A stretch of 64,000 bases of DNA. Source: Oscillospiraceae bacterium (GTDB lineage: Bacteria > Bacillota > Clostridia > Oscillospirales > Ruminococcaceae). The stretch is taken from contig BQOK01000001.1 of assembly GCA_022835495.1 (NCBI GenBank), positions 2,914,001 through 2,978,000 on the forward strand. The letters run 5' to 3'. The notes below the pieces were generated by a model. That model saw only the letters and a program-made list of their open reading frames with translations, made no database searches and was not told the origin of the DNA. Within the stretch, counting starts at the first letter, position 1. Every line of letters starts with the position of its first letter. The position numbers and the translations under genes were made by a program. Of the stretch, positions 1 to 8,549 are shown piece after piece.

Positions 1-990
1 ATCGCCGGCCGTGTGCTGGCGGGCGAACCTGCCTTTCTGGGCCTCGCCTATCGGGACAACACCCGCTATTACAAGCACCTTGTGGCCAGCGGCAAAGCCG
101 CGGGCCTGCTGGTGCTGGGCACCAGCCGCAGCATGCAGTTCCACAGCGAGTTTTTCACTTCGCCCAGTTTTTACAACGCGGGCGGCGGCGCCAACTATGT
201 GCACGAATACCGTTTTTTCCTGGAAAACCTGCCCGAGGCCTCTCTGCCCGATACCCTTGTGCTGGTGCTGGACCAATATTTCTTCCAGGAGGGCTGGTCC
301 GCCGCGGAAACGCTGCCCCAGCTGGACTACAGCCACTATCCCTTTAACGCCGGCGCGGCCCTCACCCGCTCCCTGCAGGACTGGGCGGGCGGCAAATACA
401 GCCTGCGCGCCGCCCTTGCCCCCGCGCCGAACACCTACGGCATGGCCGCCGTGGGCCGGGGCAGCGGCTTTTATGCAGACGGCAGCTACAGCTACGGCCG
501 CCTGCTGGATCACCCTGAGGAAGGTTCCGACGTCGCCTTTCACGACAGCTTCGACCGCATCCAGCGCGGCGTGAACCGCTTTGAATGGGCGGCCGAAGTC
601 TACGGGCCCAGCCTGGAAGAAATGGACCGGCTGCTTGCCTTCTGCAGCGGGCACGGCATCCGCGTGGCGGCGGTGATCCCGCCCTATGCGCCCAGCGTGT
701 ACCTGCGCATGGCCGAAAGCGGCAACTACGGTTATCTCTCCCTGCTGCCCGCCGCGCTGCGCGAGCGCTTCGCGCCTTATGGCTTCGAGGTGTTCGACTT
801 TACCTACATGCCCGACACCCTGGACGCCGAGTATCTCGACGGCTACCACGGCGGCGACCGGGTCTACGCCCGGCTCACCCTGGAGCTGGCGGCCCAAAGC
901 AGCCTTTTGGCCGGCCAGATCGACACCGGCTACCTCACCGCCGCTTTGGCCCCCAGCGGCAACCCCCTGCGCCTGGCAAGCGCCGGCTGA
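1..990 (+). CDS. SGNH/DltD-like surface protein, 5'-truncated
   Basis: The reading frame is open from base 1, so the N-terminus lies outside the window; 329 codons are visible. A GTSRS block follows a hydrophobic strand (LVLGTSRSM) and a DGYHGGD block lies near the C-terminus. This is the spacing of the nucleophile Ser and the Asp/His of SGNH-fold proteins such as DltD and AlgJ/AlgX. Relatives usually sit beside an MBOAT acyltransferase and act outside the membrane in cell-wall or exopolysaccharide acylation. The partner gene is not visible here, so that role is inferred. It could also be an inactive SGNH-like protein. trpS follows with its own promoter. Confidence 0.6.
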   Translation: MAGRVLAGEPAFLGLAYRDNTRYYKHLVASGKAAGLLVLGTSRSMQFHSEFFTSPSFYNAGGGANYVHEYRFFLENLPEASLPDTLVLVLDQYFFQEGWSAAETLPQLDYSHYPFNAGAALTRSLQDWAGGKYSLRAALAPAPNTYGMAAVGRGSGFYADGSYSYGRLLDHPEEGSDVAFHDSFDRIQRGVNRFEWAAEVYGPSLEEMDRLLAFCSGHGIRVAAVIPPYAPSVYLRMAESGNYGYLSLLPAALRERFAPYGFEVFDFTYMPDTLDAEYLDGYHGGDRVYARLTLELAAQSSLLAGQIDTGYLTAALAPSGNPLRLASAG

Positions 991-998
991 ATCCCCGC

Positions 999-1027
999 TT
1001 GCGCCGCCTTTTGCGGCGGTATATAAT
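999..1027 (+). promoter_or_regulatory. Promoter of trpS
   Basis: A -35-like TTGCGC (999-1004) and a TATAAT -10 box (1022-1027) are 17 bp apart, about 60 bp before the trpS start. A GC-rich stem-loop (CGCCGCC/GGCGGCG, about 1002-1019) overlaps the spacer and may end transcription of the upstream gene. Confidence 0.5.
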
Positions 1028-1086
1028 AGACCATAAGACACAGCGCGCGGCCGTGACGCCGCGCCGCAGAAACGAGGCAGAAAACA

Positions 1087-2094
1087 ATGAGTGAAACCCC
1101 TTTGCGCAAGCCGCGCATTTTATCCGGCATTCAGCCCACCGGCACCTTTACCCTGGGCAACTACGTGGGGGCGGTGCGCAACTGGGGCGCGCTGCAGCAG
1201 GAATACGAGTGCCTTTACATGGTGGCCGACCTGCACGCGCTGACCGTGCGCCAGGAGGCAGCGGCCCTGCGCCGCCAGACCCGCGAGGCCGCAGCCATGC
1301 TGCTGGCGGCCGGCATCGACCCGGAGCACAGCATCCTGTTCGTGCAGAGCCACGTGCCCGCCCACGCGCAGCTGGCATGGGTGCTGTCCTGCAACACCCA
1401 GTTCGGCGAACTGTCCCGCATGACCCAGTTCAAGGACAAAAGCGCCAAGCATGCCGACAATGTGAACGCCGGCCTGTTTACCTATCCCGCCCTTATGGCG
1501 GCGGATATCCTGGTCTACAACGCGGACCTGGTGCCGGTGGGGGTGGATCAAAAGCAACACCTGGAGCTGACCCGCAACGTGGCACAGCGCTTCAACAATC
1601 TTTACAGCCCCACCTTCACCGTGCCCGAACCCTACATCGGCAAAACCGGCGCCAAGATCATGAGCCTGCAGGAGCCGGAAAAAAAGATGAGCAAATCCGA
1701 CACAAACGCGAACAGCTTTATCCTGATGACCGACGACGCCGACACCATCCTGCGCAAGTGCAGGCGCGCCGTGACCGACTCCGAAGGGGTGGTCCGCGCG
1801 GCGGACGATAAGCCCGGCGTGACCAATCTCATGAGCATTTACGGCGTGCTCACCGGCAAAAGCTTCGGGGCCATCGAGGCCGAATTTGCCGGCCAGGGTT
1901 ACGGGACCTTCAAGGAGGCGATGGCCGCCTCCATCATCGACGCTTTTGCCCCCATCCAGGCCGAATATGCCCGCATCCTGGCAGACAAGGCATATCTCGA
2001 CGGCGTGCTCAGCCAGGGCGCCGCGCGTGCCGCAGGGCTGGCTCAGCGCACCCTCACCAAGGTCTACAAAAAAGTCGGCCTGCTTCAGCTCTGA
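1087..2094 (+). CDS. trpS: Tryptophanyl-tRNA synthetase
   Basis: Class I aminoacyl-tRNA synthetase that charges tRNA-Trp with tryptophan in the cytoplasm. At 335 residues it has normal bacterial TrpS length. The N-terminal SGIQPTGTFTLGNYVG block (about residues 13-27) carries the TLGN version of the HIGH signature. The ATP-binding loop KKMSKSD lies near residues 199-205. The ATG at 1087 begins MSETPLRKPR. It has its own promoter, and no tRNA-like T-box element is visible upstream. Confidence 0.97.
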   Translation: MSETPLRKPRILSGIQPTGTFTLGNYVGAVRNWGALQQEYECLYMVADLHALTVRQEAAALRRQTREAAAMLLAAGIDPEHSILFVQSHVPAHAQLAWVLSCNTQFGELSRMTQFKDKSAKHADNVNAGLFTYPALMAADILVYNADLVPVGVDQKQHLELTRNVAQRFNNLYSPTFTVPEPYIGKTGAKIMSLQEPEKKMSKSDTNANSFILMTDDADTILRKCRRAVTDSEGVVRAADDKPGVTNLMSIYGVLTGKSFGAIEAEFAGQGYGTFKEAMAASIIDAFAPIQAEYARILADKAYLDGVLSQGAARAAGLAQRTLTKVYKKVGLLQL

Positions 2095-2204
2095 TCGGCC
2101 GTTTTGGCCCATAACCCCTTAAAACGGGGTAAATACAAGCATTTTCACCAAATATTCTCCTCTTTTTTCGTATAAAAACTTTTTCTTGGCCCGTTTGCCA
2201 TATA

Positions 2205-2233
2205 TTGACATTTATGGTTTCATGGACTATAAT
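2205..2233 (+). promoter_or_regulatory. Promoter of the AbrB-family gene
   Basis: Consensus TTGACA (2205-2210) and TATAAT (2228-2233) are exactly 17 bp apart, leaving about an 80-nt leader before the ATG. An AT-rich block at 2131-2175 resembles the block upstream of the histidine phosphatase promoter. Confidence 0.8.
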
Positions 2234-2314
2234 AAATATGTCGAAACGCAAAAGGTCGTTTTAATTCGGCAGGAGAATCCAAAAAATTTCAATTGTTAAA
2301 GGAGTAGGGAAATT

Positions 2315-2557
2315 ATGAAATCCACTGGCATGGTACGCAAAATCGACAGCTTGGGCCGCATTGTGCTGCCCATCGAACTCCGCCGCGTGCTGGAGATCAA
2401 CGAGGACGCATCCCTGGAGATCTATGTGGACGGCGACCAGATCGTGCTGAAGAAATATCAGCCGGCCTGCGTGTTCTGCGGCGAAGCAAAAAACGTGACC
2501 CAATTTAAGGGGCGCAATGTGTGCGAGGAATGCCGCAGCGCCATCGCGGGGCTGTAA
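2315..2557 (+). CDS. AbrB/SpoVT-family transition-state regulator with a C4 motif
   Basis: 80-residue DNA-binding protein. Residues 1-48 (MKSTGMVRKIDSLGRIVLP and on) are a classic AbrB/MazE swapped-hairpin domain. The C-terminal third has two CxxC pairs (CVFC and CEEC), which suggests a small structural zinc site in place of the usual oligomerisation domain. AbrB proteins bind AT-rich promoters and control growth-phase genes; the targets here are unknown. An AGGAG site precedes the ATG. The gene is monocistronic, between its own strong promoter and a perfect palindromic terminator. Confidence 0.9.
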   Translation: MKSTGMVRKIDSLGRIVLPIELRRVLEINEDASLEIYVDGDQIVLKKYQPACVFCGEAKNVTQFKGRNVCEECRSAIAGL

Positions 2558-2575
2558 ACGTTTCCTGCGCAAACG

Positions 2576-2617
2576 CAAACAAGAAAACCGGCCCGTACGG
2601 GCCGGTTTTCTTGTTTG
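2576..2617. terminator. Bidirectional terminator between AbrB and XRE genes
   Basis: A perfect 42-bp palindrome centred at 2596/2597 has a GC-rich core and A/T-rich flanks giving U-rich tails on both strands. It can end transcription of both convergent neighbours. Confidence 0.85.
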
Positions 2618-2647
2618 TACCCTCAATGCAGGTCAGCGGGGCTTCGT

Positions 2648-3340
2648 TTATTCGCTCTGGCCAATGCGCCCCTCGCTGGTCTTGATCAGGTTAAACAGGC
2701 TGGTGGCATAAAGCGGGTAATCGCGGGTCAGGCTTTCGGTGGTCATGGCAAAGCAGCTGGCGTCCTTCAGCGCTGGGCCCGCGCCCATTTCCTCCCCGGC
2801 CAGCGTGGCCTCCACATTTGCCTGGGCCGTATTCATGGCAGCCGATGAGTAGCCCTGCCACCTGGCGCGGCTCACCCGGAACATGCTGGCCGCATTCTTC
2901 GGCGCGGCCGAGTAAACCAGCCGGAACATTTTATAGACCGCCAGCATCAGGTAGGCGCTCACCTCGGTCACAAGGCCCTTGTCCGGGCAGGCCGAGAGCT
3001 TGTCGAACAGGATGTTCAGGCTGTTCGAGATCAGCTTTTTATTGAGGGTTGGCAGCACGCTGCCCTTGTAAATGCTGTCCTTTGCGGTCTCGGGGCTGGG
3101 GATCTCCTCCACCGTCAGGGTCAGGCCGCTGCGGTCCGCGCTGCGCCCCAAAAGGTAATCGCAGGACACGCCGTAATAGTCGGCCACACGCACCACAAAA
3201 TCCAGGCCGCATTCCCGGATGCCCTTTTCGTAATGCGAAAGCAGCGCCTGCGATACCCCCAGGTCGGCTGCCGCCTGTTTCTGGGTGATGCCCCGCTCTT
3301 TGCGGAGCAGGGTGATGATCCGGTTGAACTCCATCGACAT
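2648..3340 (-). CDS. XRE-family transcriptional regulator
   Basis: 230-residue cytoplasmic protein. Residues 5-60 form a Cro/cI helix-turn-helix (TLLRKERGITQKQAAADLGVSQALLSHYEKG as two helices). The remaining 170 residues are an all-helical domain of no recognised family that is probably a ligand or dimerisation domain. It is convergent with the AbrB gene across a shared terminator. It is divergent from the histidine phosphatase gene over an AT-rich 270-bp gap that may hold its operator. The target is unknown. Confidence 0.85.
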   Translation of the reverse strand: MSMEFNRIITLLRKERGITQKQAAADLGVSQALLSHYEKGIRECGLDFVVRVADYYGVSCDYLLGRSADRSGLTLTVEEIPSPETAKDSIYKGSVLPTLNKKLISNSLNILFDKLSACPDKGLVTEVSAYLMLAVYKMFRLVYSAAPKNAASMFRVSRARWQGYSSAAMNTAQANVEATLAGEEMGAGPALKDASCFAMTTESLTRDYPLYATSLFNLIKTSEGRIGQSE

Positions 3341-3502
3341 TATGACCGACCTGCCTTTATCCTAGATGATTCCGCCCTCCGGGCCCCGCAACGGCCCCGA
3401 AAAACATAATTACGTAGTGTAAATTATAAAACAGCGAAAACACTTTGTAAATACATTTTTCGCCAAAATCCTCCCTCGCTTTTCGTATGTTTTGTCCATC
3501 GC

Positions 3503-3531
3503 TTGACAGGTTCAACTAGATGTATGATAAT
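3503..3531 (+). promoter_or_regulatory. Promoter of the histidine phosphatase gene
   Basis: TTGACA (3503-3508) and GATAAT (3526-3531) are 17 bp apart. The leader to the start is about 105 nt. The AT-rich segment 3400-3490 lies between this promoter and the divergent XRE gene. Confidence 0.65.
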
Positions 3532-3640
3532 AGCGGGGAAGCTATTTCTAAATGTTGTGTCGGGCGGGGCCGCAGCGGCCCCCTCTGTAACCAATTTGTA
3601 ATTATTTTTTGTGCGTTTTTGCGCCGAAGGATGGATAAAA

Positions 3641-4276
3641 TTGAAGACCTTTAAACTTCATCTGATCCGCCATGGGCTCACCCAGGGCAATCTGGACGGG
3701 CTGTATCTGGGCAGCGGCACCGACCTGCCCCTATGCCCTCAGGGCCGGGAGCAGCTGGAACAGCTTGCCGCCCGTTTTGCTTACCCCCAGCCGGGTACCG
3801 TGTTTACCTCGCCCCTGGCCCGCGCCGTGCAGACCGCCGAGCTTTTATTCCCCGCCGCACAGCACCGGCTGGAGATCCAGCAGCTTCGGGAGGCGGGTTT
3901 TGGTGTGTTCGAGGGGCGCAGGGTGGAGGAACTTGTAAAGGACCCGGACTTTGCGCGCTGGATGGACCCCGCAGCAGGTTTTACCCCCCAGGGGGCAGAA
4001 CCCACCCCACAATTTCACAGCCGCTGCGCTGAAACGCTGATGAAATTGTTTGAATACATGATGAAAGCGGGCGTGCCCGAGGCCGCCTGCGTGACCCACG
4101 GCGGGGTCATCATGAGCATGCTGGCGCAGAAAGCGTTGCCCCGCCGTCGCCCGGAGGACTGGATGGCCGACCCCGGCTGCGGCTATACCGTGCAGACTGA
4201 TCCCGCCCTGTGGATGCGCGACGGTTTGGTGGAGGCTGTGCAGGTCCTGCCCTTGGGTTACCTGGACGAGCCGTAA
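3641..4276 (+). CDS. Histidine phosphatase family protein (phosphoglycerate mutase-like)
   Basis: About 211 residues. The catalytic LIRHG motif sits close to the N-terminus, and further family features follow: SPLARAVQTAELL, a Glu-containing ELREAGFGVFEG-type loop, and the second catalytic His in VTHGGV. Members remove phosphate from small molecules through a phosphohistidine intermediate; the nearest named relatives include CobC and broad-specificity phosphatases. I chose the TTG at 3641 because a GAAGGA site lies 9 nt upstream. A GTG at 3611 would add ten residues but lacks a good ribosome-binding site. The substrate cannot be told from the sequence. Confidence 0.88.
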   Translation: MKTFKLHLIRHGLTQGNLDGLYLGSGTDLPLCPQGREQLEQLAARFAYPQPGTVFTSPLARAVQTAELLFPAAQHRLEIQQLREAGFGVFEGRRVEELVKDPDFARWMDPAAGFTPQGAEPTPQFHSRCAETLMKLFEYMMKAGVPEAACVTHGGVIMSMLAQKALPRRRPEDWMADPGCGYTVQTDPALWMRDGLVEAVQVLPLGYLDEP

Positions 4277-4282
4277 AACAGT

Positions 4283-4329
4283 AAAAAAGCGCGAATGATA
4301 TACATATAGTATAGCATTCGCGCTTTTTT
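4283..4329. terminator. Bidirectional terminator
   Basis: Fifteen-base arms (4283-4297 and 4315-4329) enclose a 17-nt AT-rich loop, with A-rich and T-rich ends. It serves both the phosphatase gene and the convergent AEC transporter gene. Confidence 0.85.
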
Positions 4330-4368
4330 GGATACTTTGCGGGGCAAAAACGCTGCTTTATCGTTCTG

Positions 4369-5289
4369 TCAGGCCACTCCCAGCACCAAAATCGTGCACA
4401 GCATCCCCAGAATCCCCGCCAGGATGGTCAGGCTGTTCAGGCAGCCGGCCAGCCCGGCGTCTCCCCCGCATTTTACGGTAAAGGCAGGTGCAATGACCGA
4501 AGCCGGGGCGAACACCATCACTGCCAGCACCTGCCGGATGGGCAGGCTGAAGGGCAGAAGCTGATACATTGCCACAGCCAGCAGCACCGCCGAGCCCAGC
4601 CGCAGCCCCAGAACCAATCCCATCTGGCGCAGGTAGCCGGGCTTCAGGTCCACCTCAAACATCATTCCCACCATCAGCATGGCCACAAAGGGGTTTGCCG
4701 CCGCGATCGGGCTGATAAAATCCACCGCTCCCTGCGGAATGGCAACCCCCGCTACCACCAGCACCAGCATGGCCAGGTAGGTGTCGAACGGGACCGAAGA
4801 AAACAGCCGCCTGGCCGCGTCCTTTGCACTCAGCCGCTGCCCGCCTGCCCGCAGCCAGGCGCTGGTGAACGCATAGCTGCCGCCGGTGCACATGATGGCG
4901 TTGCCCACATCAAACAGGCAGGCCCCCACTACCGCCTGGGGCCCCAAAAAGCTCTGCACAAACGGCAGCGCAAAGGCGCCGATGTTGTAGCCCGGGCAGT
5001 TCAGCAGAAACAGCGCCCGGGTGGGCGCCGCCTGCCGCCGGCTGGCCAGCAGCCCCACGCCCATCATGAGCCAGTTCAGCAAAAATGCCAGCACCGGGAT
5101 CAACAGCAGCTGTGCCGACCACTCCATGGCCGCAAAATTGGTGATGACCGCTGCGGGCAGGGTGAGGTTCAGCACCACCTTGCTCAGGACCGAATAGTCC
5201 TTTTTCCCAAACACCCCAAAGCGCTTGAGCAGATATCCCGCCGCCAGAATGAACAAAAAAGCCGATGATTTTGCAAGTACAGCTCCCAT
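4369..5289 (-). CDS. AEC-family transporter (auxin efflux carrier type)
   Basis: 306-residue inner-membrane protein with about ten hydrophobic segments arranged as two five-helix halves, as in AEC/BASS-fold carriers such as MleP and MdcF. A mid-protein NCPGYNIGAFALPF block and a second crossover region near PASVIAPAF fit the family. Bacterial members often export or exchange organic acids such as malate or malonate. The start at 5289 has a GGGGGAGAGGG site upstream; a longer open frame to 6159 runs antisense through the GntR gene and is rejected. The gene is divergent from the GntR regulator, so it may belong to the same organic-acid programme (inferred). Confidence 0.88.
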   Translation of the reverse strand: MGAVLAKSSAFLFILAAGYLLKRFGVFGKKDYSVLSKVVLNLTLPAAVITNFAAMEWSAQLLLIPVLAFLLNWLMMGVGLLASRRQAAPTRALFLLNCPGYNIGAFALPFVQSFLGPQAVVGACLFDVGNAIMCTGGSYAFTSAWLRAGGQRLSAKDAARRLFSSVPFDTYLAMLVLVVAGVAIPQGAVDFISPIAAANPFVAMLMVGMMFEVDLKPGYLRQMGLVLGLRLGSAVLLAVAMYQLLPFSLPIRQVLAVMVFAPASVIAPAFTVKCGGDAGLAGCLNSLTILAGILGMLCTILVLGVA

Positions 5290-5314
5290 GGGCCGCCCTC
5301 TCCCCCGCAATAAA

Positions 5315-5349
5315 ATTCGCATGCAAAAAACACTTTCGGATATGCGAAT
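5315..5349. promoter_or_regulatory. Inverted repeat upstream of the AEC gene
   Basis: ATTCGCAT (5315-5322) and ATGCGAAT (5342-5349) form perfect 8-bp arms with 19 bp between them, 26-60 bp upstream of the AEC start. This is operator-like. The binding protein is unknown and the repeat does not match the TTGTATACAA sites further along. Confidence 0.4.
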
Positions 5350-5547
5350 ACAAGAATACCACGTCGGCCGCCAAAAATCCATTCTTTTTCCCAAAAATTC
5401 CCGGCTTCCTCTCCTTCTCCCACAAAGTGCCGGGAATGTGCTATAATAAATAAAAATCATTGTCTTGCCCCGCGCGGCCAGGATTTGCTGCCCTTTCCCG
5501 CAAGCGGGGCGGGCGGCGTTTTTCACCTGAAGTAAAGGACGTGTTTT

Positions 5548-6228
5548 ATGGCCCCACTCTCTCATCCTGTGTCCACCATTCGGACCCAGGTATACGACAT
5601 CATCAAGCAGAATATCTGCGACGGGGTATATACCCCGGGCCAGCGCCTGCAGGAAACCGAGCTTGCCGCCTCGCTGCATGTGAGCCGCAGCCCCATCCGC
5701 GAGGCCCTGCGCCAGCTTGCCAGCGACGGCCTGGTGGAGGAATTCCCCAATCGGGGGGTCTTCGTAAAGGAGTTCACCGCCCACGATATCCAGGAGGTGT
5801 TCGATGTGCGCGTGCTGCTGGAAAGCTATGCCATCCTGCACTCGCCCGCCCACATGACCCCAGCCCGCATGGAAGAGCTCATGGGCTATCTGGATCAGCT
5901 GGAGCACTACCACCAGCAGGACCAGCTGGAGGATTATATCCGGGTGGATGCCCAGCTGCACCAGGCCATCATCCGCCTGGGGGGCAACCGTGTGGTGGAA
6001 CAGATGTACGAGCGGGTGCACTCGCTCATCCAGCAGTTCCGCATCTATTCCCTCACCTCCAAACAGCGGTTCGACGAGTCGGTGGTGGAGCACCGCACCG
6101 TGGTGCACTGCCTGCTCACCGGCAACGTGGAGGAAGCCGACCGGGTGAACCAGGCCCACCTGACCCTTGCGCGGGACAAGATCGGCGATTATTTAAACAG
6201 CCAGGCCGGCCGTACCGCCGCGCCGTGA
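5548..6228 (+). CDS. GntR-family regulator, FadR/FCD subfamily
   Basis: 226 residues. The N-terminal winged helix (about 8-75) contains QRLQETELAASLHVSRSPIREALRQL split over the recognition helices. The C-terminal all-helical FCD domain has the metal/ligand-site residues spaced as D..R, H..(H) around DAQLHQAI and EHRTVVHCL. FCD regulators sense organic acids and sugar acids and usually repress catabolic genes through T-x-GTATAC-x-A palindromes. Such palindromes occur before the larA-like operon and the glycerate kinase gene nearby, making this their likely regulator. A GTATAC core at the beginning of its own gene (about 5590) could reflect autoregulation or chance. Confidence 0.92.
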   Translation: MAPLSHPVSTIRTQVYDIIKQNICDGVYTPGQRLQETELAASLHVSRSPIREALRQLASDGLVEEFPNRGVFVKEFTAHDIQEVFDVRVLLESYAILHSPAHMTPARMEELMGYLDQLEHYHQQDQLEDYIRVDAQLHQAIIRLGGNRVVEQMYERVHSLIQQFRIYSLTSKQRFDESVVEHRTVVHCLLTGNVEEADRVNQAHLTLARDKIGDYLNSQAGRTAAP

Positions 6229-6262
6229 ACACCCAGTGCAGATTTTAAGGGGGAAAGAAAGC

Positions 6263-6745
6263 ATGACGATCCGAACCGCCACCATGGCCGACCTGCCCCG
6301 GGTGACCCAGCTGGAGGCGGCCTGCTTTCCCGCAGCCGAGGCAGCCACCGAGGCCTCTTTCCGGGCCCGGCTGGCCCATTATCCAAACCATTTTTGGCTG
6401 CTGGAAGAGGGCGAAGCCCTTGTCGGCTTTGTGAACGGCATGGCAACAAACGAGCCGCACCTCACGGACGAGATGTACGCCCGCGCCGCCCTGCACAGCG
6501 AAAGCGGCGCCTGGCAGATGATCTTCGGGGTCAACACCCACCCGGCCTATCGCCGCCGCGGCTGCGCGCAGCGCCTGCTGCAGCGGGTGATCGCCGACGC
6601 AAAAGCCCAGGGCCGCAAGGGCCTGGTCCTCACCTGCAAGGAGGCGCTGATCCACTACTACGCAAAATTCGGTTTTCTGGACGAGGGAGTTTCTTCTTCA
6701 CAGCACGGCGGCGCCGTGTGGCACCAGATGCGCCTCACCTTTTAA
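6263..6745 (+). CDS. GNAT-family N-acetyltransferase
   Basis: 160-residue GNAT enzyme. The acetyl-CoA pyrophosphate loop is visible as NTHPAYRRRGCAQRLL, with a C-terminal Tyr in HYYAKFGF. The arrangement resembles the arylalkylamine/polyamine-type branch. It transfers an acetyl group to an unknown amine. I chose the ATG at 6263, preceded by AAGGGGGAAAG; an upstream GTG at 6236 has no such site. It follows the GntR gene by 34 bp in the same direction and is probably cotranscribed. Confidence 0.88.
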   Translation: MTIRTATMADLPRVTQLEAACFPAAEAATEASFRARLAHYPNHFWLLEEGEALVGFVNGMATNEPHLTDEMYARAALHSESGAWQMIFGVNTHPAYRRRGCAQRLLQRVIADAKAQGRKGLVLTCKEALIHYYAKFGFLDEGVSSSQHGGAVWHQMRLTF

Positions 6746-6813
6746 GCCTATTCCCGCGCAGGCGGCCAAAGCGCCGCGGGCCCCCGCGTACGGGGGGCCC
6801 GCGGCATCCTGCG

Positions 6814-6856
6814 CAAACAAAGGCCCCCGGCGGTATCCGCCGGGGGCCTTTGTTTG
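6814..6856. terminator. Strong bidirectional terminator
   Basis: Twenty-base arms rich in GC (CAAACAAAGGCCCCCGGCGG and its complement) enclose a 3-nt loop. It lies between the GNAT gene and the convergent gntP-like gene. A second GC-rich inverted repeat is just upstream at about 6773-6805. Confidence 0.88.
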
Positions 6857-6935
6857 GATTACACATTCCCTTTTACCGCATCGCCCCGGGGGCGCGGCTG
6901 CGCGCCGGCCCCCAAAGCGGTTACTGCTTGAGGTA

Positions 6936-8393
6936 TCAGTGGATAAAGATGCTCGCAATGCAAATGATGATGGAACCCACCACAGGCACGGCGATGGAGC
7001 CGATGGTCCAGGTCTTCAGGCTGGTCTTGATGTCCATGCCGCTGAAGTTGGTCACCACGTGGAAATAGCTGTCGTTCAGGAACGAGGGGCACATGGAGGT
7101 CATACAGATCGCCAGGCCCGCCAGGTAGGGGTTCACGCCCAGGGTCAGCAGCATGGGGGCGATGATGGCCGAGCCGGTGATCATCGCGGTGGTGCCGCTG
7201 CCCTGCGGGAAGCGCATGATGGTACCGATCAGCAGGGGCACCAGGATGCCCGGGATGCCCACAGCCACAATGCCGTCGGCCATGATCTGCGCGGCGCCGG
7301 TGGCCTTCACAACAGCGCCCAAGGCGCCGCCGGCGGCGGTGATCATCACAATGGGGCCGGCGTCCTTCAGGGCGTCGTTCATCATGCCGTTCACGGTCTT
7401 TTTGTCCAGCTTGCCGGCCAGCACAAAGGCGCCCAGGCACAGCGCGATGAACAGGGCGATGACCGGGTTGCCCAGGAAGGTGACGATCTGGCCGATGAGC
7501 TGGCCCTTCAGCGCGGTCTGGCTGACCACGGTGTTCGCAAGGATCAGCACCACGGGCAGCAGCAGGATGGTAAAGCTGATGCCGGCGCCGGGCAGCTTTT
7601 CGGTGCTCAGCAGCTCTTCAAAGTCCTTGTTTTCCAGATCCTTGCCGCTTTTGATCTTCGCGTCGATCTTGTCCAGCACCACCAGCTGCGCGTCGGTGTA
7701 TTTGGAGCGGTCGATCTCGTAGGGAACCACGAAGTCGGGGTATTTGTTGCCGAACCAGCGGAACAGATAGATGGAGAAAACAAATACGGGGATCGAGAGC
7801 AGCAGGCCGTAGATGATGAACATGCCCAGGTCCATGGCGATGCCCTCGTTCTGGAAGGTGCTCACCACGGCCAGAGGGCCGGGGGTGGGCGGAACCAGGA
7901 AGTGGGTGATGTACAGGCCCATGCCCAGGATGCCGCCCAGGCCCACCATGGATTTTTTGGTCAGGCGGCTGAACTCCTTGGCCAGGCTGGACAGGATCAC
8001 AAAGCCGGAATCGCAGAACACGGGGATGGATACCACGAAGCCGGTGAGGCCCAGCACCACGTCGGCGCGCTTGACGCCCACGAGTTTCAGGATGGTCAGA
8101 GCCATGCGCTTGGCAGCGCCGCTCTTCTCCAGGAAGATGCCCATGATGCAGCCGAAGCCGATCACAATGCCAATGCTGGCCATGGTGCCGCCGAAGCCGC
8201 TGGTCACGGTGCTCACGGCCACGCCCAGCAGGCTCCCGCCCTCGTTGCCGGTGCCCACCAGCAGCGCGTTGCCGGACAATACGCCGATCAGAATGGCAGA
8301 AATGATCAGCGAGGGAAATGCGTGCATGCGGGTGAAGATGATCAGACCCATCATCACCACAACGCCGATCAGCATCGCAATAACTGGATTCAT
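6936..8393 (-). CDS. GntP-family gluconate/organic-acid:H+ symporter
   Basis: 485-residue inner-membrane permease with about 12-14 hydrophobic helices. The GntP/citrate-type signature is visible in the G-rich segment GIVIGFGCIMGIFLEKSGAA and in VFCDSGFVILSSLAKE. Known members import gluconate, idonate, glycerate or hydroxybutyrate. The ATG at 8393 is preceded by GAAGGAGTGAATCTT. It is the last gene of the operon larA-like, SAF subunit, UxaA subunit, permease, and ends at the terminator at 6814-6856. The substrate is probably the hydroxy acid degraded by those enzymes. Confidence 0.92.
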   Translation of the reverse strand: MNPVIAMLIGVVVMMGLIIFTRMHAFPSLIISAILIGVLSGNALLVGTGNEGGSLLGVAVSTVTSGFGGTMASIGIVIGFGCIMGIFLEKSGAAKRMALTILKLVGVKRADVVLGLTGFVVSIPVFCDSGFVILSSLAKEFSRLTKKSMVGLGGILGMGLYITHFLVPPTPGPLAVVSTFQNEGIAMDLGMFIIYGLLLSIPVFVFSIYLFRWFGNKYPDFVVPYEIDRSKYTDAQLVVLDKIDAKIKSGKDLENKDFEELLSTEKLPGAGISFTILLLPVVLILANTVVSQTALKGQLIGQIVTFLGNPVIALFIALCLGAFVLAGKLDKKTVNGMMNDALKDAGPIVMITAAGGALGAVVKATGAAQIMADGIVAVGIPGILVPLLIGTIMRFPQGSGTTAMITGSAIIAPMLLTLGVNPYLAGLAICMTSMCPSFLNDSYFHVVTNFSGMDIKTSLKTWTIGSIAVPVVGSIIICIASIFIH

Positions 8394-8492
8394 AAGATTC
8401 ACTCCTTCATTGTGTTGCAGGGTTGTTTGGCGGAATGTGTAACGATATCCCTGGCGCGCGCCGGCGCGCCCGAACACTGGTTTTTACGGGCC

Positions 8493-8538
8493 TTCTGTTT
8501 TCCCCCTCGGGAAAACAGAAAAGCGGGGCCCCGCTTTG
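8493..8538. other. Two stem-loops between dehydratase and permease genes
   Basis: Arms 8493-8503 and 8510-8520 (TTCTGTTTTCC/GGAAAACAGAA) form one hairpin. A GC palindrome AAGCGGGGCCCCGCTT follows at about 8521-8537. On the minus strand they lie in the 156-nt gap before gntP. No T-run follows, so processing or partial attenuation is more likely than full termination. Confidence 0.4.
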
Positions 8539-8549
8539 GGCGTTCCCGG

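Noticed and set aside
4369-6159. 596-codon version of the AEC transporter
   Set aside because: The extra N-terminal 290 codons run antisense through the GntR gene. A good ribosome-binding site and the family start are at 5289.
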